The notes below the pieces were generated by a model that made no database searches, was not told where the DNA came from, and saw only the letters and a list, made by a program, of their open reading frames with translations. The translations under genes were made by a program, and so were the position numbers. Below, in pieces: positions 57,862 through 64,000 of a stretch of 64,000 nucleotides of DNA. Origin of the DNA: Micromonospora sp. CB01531 (GTDB lineage Bacteria > Actinomycetota > Actinomycetes > Mycobacteriales > Micromonosporaceae). The first letter of the stretch is position 1. Every line of letters begins with the position of its first letter. Location: assembly GCF_001905095.1 (NCBI RefSeq), contig NZ_LWLS01000061.1, forward strand, positions 124,001 through 188,000, written 5' to 3'.

Positions 57862-60800
57862 TCACTCTTCCCGGGGCGCTGGGTCGGTCGGCGGTTCCAC
57901 TACCTGGCGCCCCTGGCCGGACACCGGGCAGCTCGTCCGGACCGGGCAGACCCGGCACTTCGAGTTGGCGACCGCGGCGAAGGTGGCCGCGGCCATGGTA
58001 TCCGCGGTACGCCGGACCAGCGCCGTCGCCCAGCCGGCCGCCGGTCCCTCCCCGGCCGCGGCCTGGGTCTGCTCCTTGGCGTCCTTGGCCGACGTGCCGA
58101 GCTGCACGAGTGCGGCGCCCCCGGACTCGGCGCCGAACTCACCGAAGCCCCCCGCCTCGACCGCTGCCTGGTACGCCCCGAGCTGCGGGTGCTCGGCCAC
58201 CTCCCGCTCGGTGACGGCGGTCGACTTGCCGGTCTTCAGGTCGATCACCACGAGCCGCCCCTCGGCGTCGACCTCCAGCCGGTCCACCCGGCCGGCCAGC
58301 TCGACGGGCCGGTGCGGGTCGTCGAGGCGTACCGCGAACTCGTGCTCGATGGCGAGCAGCCGGCGCGGGTTGCCGGCCAGCCAGCGGAGCAGTTTGTCCA
58401 CCATGGCCTCGGCGCGGGCGCGTTCCGGGCCGACCATCCAGCGGGCGGCCAGCTCGATCGCGTCGAACCGGGCGGCCACGTACTCCAGCAGGGTGGTCCG
58501 GTCGACGCTGGCGTCCTCGGCCAGCATCGCGGCGGCGTGCACCAGGTTGCCGACACCCTGCGCGGCGCTGGCCGGGGCGCTGCCGCCGTGCCGTTCGAGC
58601 AGCCAGCGCAGGCTGCACCGGAGCGCGCTCTCCATCGCCGACGGGGTGACCCGGACCGGCTCGCCCTCGTCGACCAGCGGCCGGTCGTCCGAGAGGCCGC
58701 GCAGCCCCCACCAGTCGTCGGGGTGGGCGCCGGGCACCCCGGCGGCGGCCATCCGGGCCAGTTCGGCCGCCGCCGCGTGCCGCCGGGTGGGCGGCGCCGC
58801 CGGGTCGGTGACCGCGGTACGCAGCTCCGCCACCAGCGCGGACAGGGTGAGCCCGCGCGGCGGCAGGGTGACCGGCAGGGCCGCCGGCGGCGCCTCCTGC
58901 GGGTCCTCGTCGACGGTCGGCACCGGCCCGTCGTCGGGTGGTGCGGTGCCGGGACCGGCCGGCTTCGGCGCCGGGTCGGGGCCGGCGGGGGCCGTGCCGC
59001 CACCGGTCGCCGGCGGCTCGGTGGCACCCAGCTCGTGCAGGAAGCGGCTGGGCTGCTCCTCGTGGTCGTCGCCGCCCACCGCCGCGGACGCGACCGCGGT
59101 GACCAGCAGTCGACGCCGGGCCCGGCTGACCGCGACGTGGAACAGCCGCCGCTCCTCGTCGAGCAGTGCCGAGGTCTGCCCGACCATGCTGGCCCGGACC
59201 CCGGTGTCGTCGGCCCGGCCGGCGAGCACGTCGACCAGCCGTTCCGAGCCGAGCAGGCTGCCCCGCAGCCGCAGGTCCGGCCAGACGCCCTCCTGCACCC
59301 CGGCGATCGCGACCAGGTCCCACTCCAGGCCCTTGGCGGCGTGCGCGGTGAGCAGGCGTACCGCCTCGCCCCGGTCGGCGCTGGCGGCCAGGGTGTCGGC
59401 CGGCAGGTCCTGCCCGAGCACGTGGTCGAGGAAGACCTCGGTACGCGCACCGGGCAGCCGGTCGGTGAACCGGGCCGCCGCGTCGAAGAGCACCAGCACC
59501 GCGTCGAGATCCCGGTCGGCGGCCTCCGCCCGCCAGCGCTGCGCGGTCTCGTGCTCGCCGGTGGCCGCCCGGCCCCGGGTGATCGCGCCGGCCCAGCGCT
59601 CGGCCAGCCCGCTCTCCCGCCACACCGCCCAGAGCACGTCCTCTGCCGTGGCCCCGGGCGTGGCCGCGGCCTGCCGGGCGGTCGCCAGCAGGCGCGCCAC
59701 CGCCTGGGCGGGCGCCGCCCAGCGCCGCTCGATGGTGGCCAGCTCGGCCGGGTCGCCCAGCGCCTCGACGATCAGCTCGCCGGACGGGCGGCGGTCGCCG
59801 GCAGCCAGCGCGAGCGCGCGCAGCCCCTGGCGCAGCCGCCGCTCGGCGAGCGGGTCGGCGCCACCGAGCGGCGAGTGCAGCAGGGCGATCGCGGCCTCCT
59901 CGTCCAGCCGGTCTGGCTCAAGGGCGCAGCGGAGCAGGAGCAGCAGCGGGGCCACCCCGGGCTGGAGGTGCAGCGGCAGGTCCTCGCCGTGCACCACGGT
60001 CGGCACGCCGGCGGTGTGCAGGGCGCGTTGCAGCGACGGCAACTGCCGGCCGGTGGAGCGGACCAGCACCGCCATCCGGGACCAGGGCACCCCGTCGAGC
60101 AGGTGCGCCTCGCGCAGGGCGTGGGCCAGCCAGGCGGACTCGCTGGTCGCCGAGCGGAAGGTGCGTACCTCGACCGTGCCGGGCGGCGCGTCGGGCAGCG
60201 GACGCAGCCGCCGGTGCCCCGCCGGGCCGCGCAGCCGGCGGGCCAGCCGGGCGGTCGCGGCCAGCAGCTCCGGACCGGCCCGGTAGGACGTGGTCAGCGT
60301 GACCTGCGCGGCCGGCGCCCCGGAGGCGGTGCGGAACCGGTGCGGGAAGGTGGTCACGCCGGCCGGGTCGGCGCCCCGGAAGGCGTACGTGGAGGAGTCC
60401 GGGTCGGCGAAGGCGACCAGGGACCTGCCCCCGCCGGCGAGGACGGCGAGCAGCTCGAGCTGGGCGGGGTCGGTGTCGGCGAGCTCGTCAACGTAGATGT
60501 GGGCCAACCGGCGGCGCTCGGCCGCCAGCAGCTCCGGGTCGTCGCGCAGCATCCCGGTGGCGGCCCGGACCAGCTCCGCCGGGTCGTACGCGATCGAACC
60601 CCGGTTGCTCACGTCGCGCAGGGCGAGCACAGCCACGTACTCCCGGAGGAAGCGGGCGGCGGCCGGCCAGTCGGCGCGGCCCAGCTTCTCCCCCAGGCGG
60701 GCCAGCTCGACCGGGCCGACGCCCCGCTCGGCGGCGCGCATCAGCAGGTCGCGGAGCTGCTGCGCGAACGCCCGGGTCCGCAGCGCGGGGCGCAGGTCCG

Positions 60801-61437
60801 CCGGCCAGCCGACGGGGTCGTCCGCGGGCTCCTCGCCGACCACGTCGAGCAGCTCGCGGATGATCAGATCCTGCTCGGGACCGGTGAGCAGCCGGGGCGA
60901 CGGCTCGCCCCGCTCGGCGGCGGCCCGGCGGAGCAGGCCGAACCCGAACGCCGGGAAGGTGCGGACCAGCGGCTCGCGGACCACCCGGGCGGGCCGGGTC
61001 GCGGTGCTGCTCGCCGCGGGCGGACTGCTGGCCGCGCGCCCGCTCTGGTGAGGCTGGCCCGCGCCGGCGATCCGCGCCTCGATGCGGTGGCGCAGGTCGG
61101 TGGCGCCCCGCCGGCTGAAGGTGAGCACCAGGATGCGCTCGGGGTCGACGCCCTCCGCCACCCGCGCGGCGACCGCCTCGATGAGCGTGTCGGTCTTGCC
61201 GGTGCCCGGGCCGCCGACCACCAGCATCGGCCCGTCGGTGTGCGCGACCACCTCGGCCTGTGCCGGGTCGGACCGGCGCGGCGGCGGGTAGGCGGCATCG
61301 TCCGCCGACCCCCCGGATCGCGGCTCCGCCAAGGTCGCCCCAACACCGGGCCGACCGACCCCCTGCCCCGCCCCGCCGGCACGGCCGACCCCCGTCGCCG
61401 CCCCGCCAGGCCGGCGCACCAACCGGTACGCCTGCAC
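57862..61437 (-). CDS. adnA: AdnA-type helicase-nuclease with Fe-S cluster
   Basis: A 1191-residue partner of AdnB (Rv3202c type). Walker A GGPGTGKT (75-82), Walker B HIYVDELADTDP, and motif VI HVAVSRARRRLL are visible. The nuclease has VVIDLKTGKST (D-x-K). Four cysteines (LRCSLRW, then CRVCPVRTSCPV) form the iron-sulfur staple typical of AddB/AdnA nucleases. GTG 61437 is the start; it is preceded by GATGAGG. Near the N-terminus 50 residues are low-complexity and may not be conserved, so the start could be shorter. Confidence 0.95.
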   Translation of the reverse strand: MQAYRLVRRPGGAATGVGRAGGAGQGVGRPGVGATLAEPRSGGSADDAAYPPPRRSDPAQAEVVAHTDGPMLVVGGPGTGKTDTLIEAVAARVAEGVDPERILVLTFSRRGATDLRHRIEARIAGAGQPHQSGRAASSPPAASSTATRPARVVREPLVRTFPAFGFGLLRRAAAERGEPSPRLLTGPEQDLIIRELLDVVGEEPADDPVGWPADLRPALRTRAFAQQLRDLLMRAAERGVGPVELARLGEKLGRADWPAAARFLREYVAVLALRDVSNRGSIAYDPAELVRAATGMLRDDPELLAAERRRLAHIYVDELADTDPAQLELLAVLAGGGRSLVAFADPDSSTYAFRGADPAGVTTFPHRFRTASGAPAAQVTLTTSYRAGPELLAATARLARRLRGPAGHRRLRPLPDAPPGTVEVRTFRSATSESAWLAHALREAHLLDGVPWSRMAVLVRSTGRQLPSLQRALHTAGVPTVVHGEDLPLHLQPGVAPLLLLLRCALEPDRLDEEAAIALLHSPLGGADPLAERRLRQGLRALALAAGDRRPSGELIVEALGDPAELATIERRWAAPAQAVARLLATARQAAATPGATAEDVLWAVWRESGLAERWAGAITRGRAATGEHETAQRWRAEAADRDLDAVLVLFDAAARFTDRLPGARTEVFLDHVLGQDLPADTLAASADRGEAVRLLTAHAAKGLEWDLVAIAGVQEGVWPDLRLRGSLLGSERLVDVLAGRADDTGVRASMVGQTSALLDEERRLFHVAVSRARRRLLVTAVASAAVGGDDHEEQPSRFLHELGATEPPATGGGTAPAGPDPAPKPAGPGTAPPDDGPVPTVDEDPQEAPPAALPVTLPPRGLTLSALVAELRTAVTDPAAPPTRRHAAAAELARMAAAGVPGAHPDDWWGLRGLSDDRPLVDEGEPVRVTPSAMESALRCSLRWLLERHGGSAPASAAQGVGNLVHAAAMLAEDASVDRTTLLEYVAARFDAIELAARWMVGPERARAEAMVDKLLRWLAGNPRRLLAIEHEFAVRLDDPHRPVELAGRVDRLEVDAEGRLVVIDLKTGKSTAVTEREVAEHPQLGAYQAAVEAGGFGEFGAESGGAALVQLGTSAKDAKEQTQAAAGEGPAAGWATALVRRTADTMAAATFAAVANSKCRVCPVRTSCPVSGQGRQVVEPPTDPAPREE

Positions 61438-61493
61438 CGCCTCATCCCACCACGCCGGTACGACACCCCACCGCCCCCACCCGCCCCTTCTGC

Positions 61494-61552
61494 TTGATCA
61501 TGAGGTTGGCGGCACCCGCGGAGATCAACTTCACGGTCAACCTCATGATCAA
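61494..61552. repeat. Palindromic element B (TTGATCATGAGGTTG arms)
   Basis: TTGATCATGAGGTTG (61494-61508) and CAACCTCATGATCAA (61538-61552) are perfect inverted arms round a 29-base core. Same arms as element A at 41337-41393. It lies between the starts of adnA and the stop of the LOG gene, outside genes. Confidence 0.82.
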
Positions 61553-61602
61553 CGGGCCTGGAGCGGGCGCGGGGCCGGGTGGAGGTGGGGGTGGGGGGCG
61601 GG

Positions 61603-62148
61603 TCAGGTGAGGTGGGTGTCGAGGAGGTCCAGGGCGGCGGGGACGGTGTCGGCGACCAGGAGGAGGTCGAGGCCCGCCGGCTTGAGGAAGTGGTGGTCGG
61701 CGAGGGTGCGCAGCCAGTCGAGCAGCGGTCGGTAGAAGCCGTCCGCGTCCACCAGCACCATCGGCTTGGCGTGCAGGGCGAGGGTGGCCGTGGTCCACAC
61801 CTCGAACAGTTCGTCGAGGGTGCCGAGCCCGCCGGGCAGGGTGATGAAGGCGTCCGACTTGTCGATCATCAGGTTCTTTCGGCTGGCCATCCCGTCGGTG
61901 ACCAGCAGCTCGTCGGCGGCCAGGTCGGCGACCTCCAGGTCGACCAGGGCCTGCGGGATCACCCCGAGGGTGTAGCCGCCGGCGGCCCGCGCGCCGTCCG
62001 CCACCGCGCCCATCATGCCGACGCAGCCGCCGCCGCTGACCAGGGTGTGCCCGCGCCGGGCCAGCTCCGCGCCGGTCTCGGCCGCCAGGTCAAGCCAGCG
62101 CTGGTCGAGGGTACGGGAGGACGCGCAGAACACGCAGATCGCGGCCAC
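61603..62148 (-). CDS. LOG/TIGR00730 Rossmann-fold protein (cytokinin-type phosphoribohydrolase)
   Basis: A 181-residue member of the LOG family, which cleaves the ribose-5'-phosphate from nucleoside monophosphates such as cytokinin ribosides. The phosphate/nucleotide loop VSGGGCVGMMG and the signature ITLPGGLGTLDELFEVW (PGGxGTxxE) are intact, with the upstream GMASRKNLM. It starts at GTG 62148, 2 bases after the stop of a second LOG paralogue, so they are an operon. It resembles Rv1205. Confidence 0.94.
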   Translation of the reverse strand: MAAICVFCASSRTLDQRWLDLAAETGAELARRGHTLVSGGGCVGMMGAVADGARAAGGYTLGVIPQALVDLEVADLAADELLVTDGMASRKNLMIDKSDAFITLPGGLGTLDELFEVWTTATLALHAKPMVLVDADGFYRPLLDWLRTLADHHFLKPAGLDLLLVADTVPAALDLLDTHLT

Positions 62149-62150
62149 GG

Positions 62151-63116
62151 TCAGCCCCGCCCCGCCGGCCGGTCCCCGGGCTGGTCCCCGGCCGGGCCCT
62201 CGGGCGCGGGCTCGGGTGAGAGCCCCGCCGACGGCCCGGCAGCAGACCTGGCCGGATCCTCAGACGCGGGCTCGGGCGCGGCCTCGGCGGCGGCCTGCTG
62301 GTCGGCGGCGACCCGGGCGACCGCCTCCTCGCGGATCGCCTCCTGCTCGGCGGAGAGCACCGCCTCGGCCTCCACGATGTGCCGGACCGCCTCCTCGACG
62401 TCGTCGGTGAGGCAGATCAGCTCCAGGTCGGTCGGGCCGATCTTGCCCTCGCCGGCCATGCTGTCCCGCAGCCAGTCGATCAGGCCCCGCCAGTAGTCGA
62501 TGCCCATCAGCACCACGGGGAAGCGGGTGACCTTGCCGGTCTGCACCAGGGTGAGTGCCTCGAACAGCTCGTCCATGGTGCCGAAGCCGCCGGGCAGCAC
62601 CACGAACGCCTGGGCGTACTTGACGAACATGGTCTTGCGGGCGAAGAAGTAGCGGAAGTCGATGGCCAGGTCGACCCACTCGTTGATGCCCTGCTCGAAC
62701 GGCAGCTCGATGCCGAGCCCGACGGAGAGCCCACCCGCCTCGCTGGCCCCCCGGTTGGCCGCCTCCATCACGCCCGGGCCGCCGCCGGTGATCACCGCGT
62801 AGCCGGCGCGGGCCAGGGCGGCGCCCAACTCCTCGGCGAGCCGGCACTCGGGGCTATCCGGCTTGGCGCGGGCCGAGCCGAAGACACTGACCGCCGGCGG
62901 CAGATCGGCGAGGGTGTCGAAGCCCTCGACAAATTCGGAGAGGATCCGCAGCGCCCGCCAGGCGTCCCTGGTCTTCCAGTCTCCCCGGCCCCGGGAGTCC
63001 AGCAGCCGCTGGTCGGCTGTGCTGGTCGGGATGGCCCGGTTGCGCAGCGTGACGGCACCACGGTGCCGTTCTCCCCTCGGCCCGCGGCCGGGTTGCCGCC
63101 CGTTGCTCTGGCTCAT
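62151..63116 (-). CDS. LOG/TIGR00730 family protein, second paralogue
   Basis: A 321-residue relative. It carries SVFGSARA, GYAVITGGGPGVMEAANRGA and FVVLPGGFGTMDELFEAL (PGGxGTxxE). It has a 70-residue N-terminal extension and a 60-residue Glu/Ala/Pro-rich disordered tail not present in the smaller paralogue. The core is of the larger YgdH-like subgroup. ATG 63116 (MSQSNGRQPGRG). In an operon with the shorter paralogue 2 bases downstream. Confidence 0.93.
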   Translation of the reverse strand: MSQSNGRQPGRGPRGERHRGAVTLRNRAIPTSTADQRLLDSRGRGDWKTRDAWRALRILSEFVEGFDTLADLPPAVSVFGSARAKPDSPECRLAEELGAALARAGYAVITGGGPGVMEAANRGASEAGGLSVGLGIELPFEQGINEWVDLAIDFRYFFARKTMFVKYAQAFVVLPGGFGTMDELFEALTLVQTGKVTRFPVVLMGIDYWRGLIDWLRDSMAGEGKIGPTDLELICLTDDVEEAVRHIVEAEAVLSAEQEAIREEAVARVAADQQAAAEAAPEPASEDPARSAAGPSAGLSPEPAPEGPAGDQPGDRPAGRG

Positions 63117-63225
63117 GGAGCCACCGTAGTGGAGCCACCGCAGTGTGGTGCGGAGCCGGGCGAGCCGGAGAAATTCTTGGCGATCTTGGGCAACTAATTC
63201 GCTCGCTCGTACGTCTTACTATTCA

Positions 63226-63238
63226 CATACGGGGTATG
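63226..63238. promoter_or_regulatory. CATAC-GGG-GTATG inverted repeat
   Basis: Perfect 5-bp arms (63226-63230, 63234-63238) with a 3-base spacer in the divergent region between the LOG paralogue and the small basic gene, 35 bases before the latter. Preceding DNA is less GC-rich (for example TCTTACTATTCACATAC), suggesting the promoter. Operator role is inference. Confidence 0.35.
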
Positions 63239-63272
63239 CCCCGGGCGCGACCTTCGGGGGAGGGAGCCAGCG

Positions 63273-63434
63273 TTGATCAGCAACACCGAGATGATCCGGA
63301 TCCGCCGGCAGATGCAGCGGCGGATCCGCGACGTGGTGGCCGAGCGCCGCCGCGCCCGCATGATGGAAGGCCACCACGCCGACCTCACCGGTGAGACCAC
63401 CGAGCCGGACGCGTCGCTGACGACGGCCGGCTGA
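63273..63434 (+). CDS. Small basic protein, 53 residues
   Basis: A short ORF from TTG 63273 with a GGGAGGGAG ribosome-binding site six bases upstream. It begins ISNTEMIRIRRQMQRRIRDVVAERRR, an arginine-rich helix, and ends acidic (GETTEPDASLTTAG). ATG 63291 is a possible later start. No family was recognised. It ends at a 14-bp perfect hairpin. Real gene status is supported by the ribosome-binding site, the terminator and good codon bias. Confidence 0.6.
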   Translation: MISNTEMIRIRRQMQRRIRDVVAERRRARMMEGHHADLTGETTEPDASLTTAG

Positions 63435-63454
63435 CCGTCCGCCGGAACGACCCC

Positions 63455-63485
63455 GGGGGGTCCGCGTCACCGACGCGGACCCCCC
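63455..63485. terminator. Bidirectional terminator before dapE
   Basis: 14-bp perfect stem (GGGGGGTCCGCGTC, 63455-63468 with 63472-63485) and an ACC loop, between the small basic gene and convergent dapE. Confidence 0.75.
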
Positions 63486-63501
63486 GATCGCGTACCCGGG
63501 G

Positions 63502-64000
63502 TCAGGCGGCGAGCCAGCGGTGCAGCGTGGCGGCGCCGTCTCTGATCTTGGTCAGCTCGACGTGCTCGTCGGGGTGGTGGGCCAGGTTCGGGTCACCGGG
63601 ACCGAAGTTCAGCGCCGGGATGCCCATGGCCGCGAACCGGGCCACGTCGGTCCAGCCGAGCTTGCCGATCGGGGCGGCGCCCACCGCGGCGAGGAACTCC
63701 TGCGCGGGGGCGGCCGTCAGGCCGGGCGGCGCACCCGCCGCCGCGTCGGTGATCGCCAGCTCGAAGCCGGCGAAGACCTCGCGCAGATGCGCCTCGGCCT
63801 GCTCGGGCGTCCGGTCCGGGGCGAAGCGGTAGTTGACCTCGACCTCGCACCGGTCCGGCACCACGTTGCCGGCCACTCCGCCGTGGATGCGGACCGCGTT
63901 CATGCCCTCCCGGTAGTCGCAGCCGTCGATGGTGACCCGCCGCGCCTCGTAGGCCGCCAGGCGCCGCAGCACCTCGCCGGCCGCGTGGATGGCGTTCACC
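63502..64000 (-). CDS. dapE: Succinyl-diaminopimelate desuccinylase (5' end beyond window)
   Basis: The C-terminal 165 residues of an M20-family metallohydrolase, matching DapE of the lysine/diaminopimelate pathway. The visible part holds [30 protein letters not shown] (M20 dimerisation region) and the C-terminal zinc-ligand area [24 protein letters not shown], with the histidine. It lies beside LOG genes as in mycobacteria (Rv1202 near Rv1205). The start lies past the window end. Confidence 0.9.
   Translation of the reverse strand, partial: VNAIHAAGEVLRRLAAYEARRVTIDGCDYREGMNAVRIHGGVAGNVVPDRCEVEVNYRFAPDRTPEQAEAHLREVFAGFELAITDAAAGAPPGLTAAPAQEFLAAVGAAPIGKLGWTDVARFAAMGIPALNFGPGDPNLAHHPDEHVELTKIRDGAATLHRWLAA

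Noticed and set aside
54855..61497. Very long plus-strand open frames opposite adnA/adnB (over 1100 codons each)
   Set aside because: High GC leaves opposite frames open. These are histidine/glutamine/proline-rich with no motifs, while the minus-strand frames show full helicase-nuclease motifs.

Overview
The window is very GC-rich (roughly 70% or more), densely coded chromosomal DNA from an actinobacterium, most likely a Micromonospora-type member of the Micromonosporaceae. Supporting signs are the mycothiol redox genes (sigR-rsrA, mycoredoxin), several WhiB-type proteins, a two-subunit AdnAB recombination nuclease, an XRE/DUF5753-DUF397 pair, a DUF5709 protein, frequent GTG and TTG starts, and dispersed palindromic repeats built on TTGATCATGAGGTT. 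I see no transposase, integrase, phage gene or CRISPR array. Genus assignment is inference.

Left part (1-26 kb). The window opens inside a PdtaS-type histidine kinase and a sugar-phosphate SIS protein. A TPR protein and a divergent TetR/MFS drug-efflux pair follow, then a BCCP-like biotinyl protein coupled to a GNAT acetyltransferase. Next come a 24-residue ribosomal protein (bL37-like), the thiol-oxidative-stress pair sigR-rsrA with its own sigma-R promoter, a hydrolase, a WhiB protein and an SRAP protein. A core block aroA-rsgA-hisN is close to the Streptomyces arrangement around sigR. Further on are a DMT-type membrane protein, a glycosyltransferase, an SDR, two ATPase-type anti-sigma proteins, a MacS/LuxR two-component pair, prs, purC and an orphan Tat lipoprotein binding protein with a near-consensus promoter. 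Two tandem initiator tRNA genes close this part.

Middle and right part (26-61 kb). After an ECF sigma/membrane-protein pair, the order UPF0182 - PDZ/Lon-like protease - zinc metalloprotease - DUF5679/ThiF-like/ABC1 kinase - whiB7 - uvrD2 - mycoredoxin - nudC - adnB/adnA follows the Mycobacterium tuberculosis Rv3193c-Rv3202c neighbourhood. Extra genes are interleaved: an MFS, XRE-DUF397, two M16 peptidases, an ssuABC operon with an Rrf2 regulator, a DEAD helicase and a cold-shock protein. The ThiF-like gene carries one extra base that breaks its frame. whiB7 has a long leader with an 84-codon upstream ORF and an intrinsic attenuator. mrx1, like sigR, has a perfect sigma-R promoter, so two parts of one redox regulon are visible here.

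End (61-64 kb). Two tandem LOG/TIGR00730 proteins, a 53-residue ORF and the 3' part of dapE. Strong perfect hairpins separate most convergent genes.
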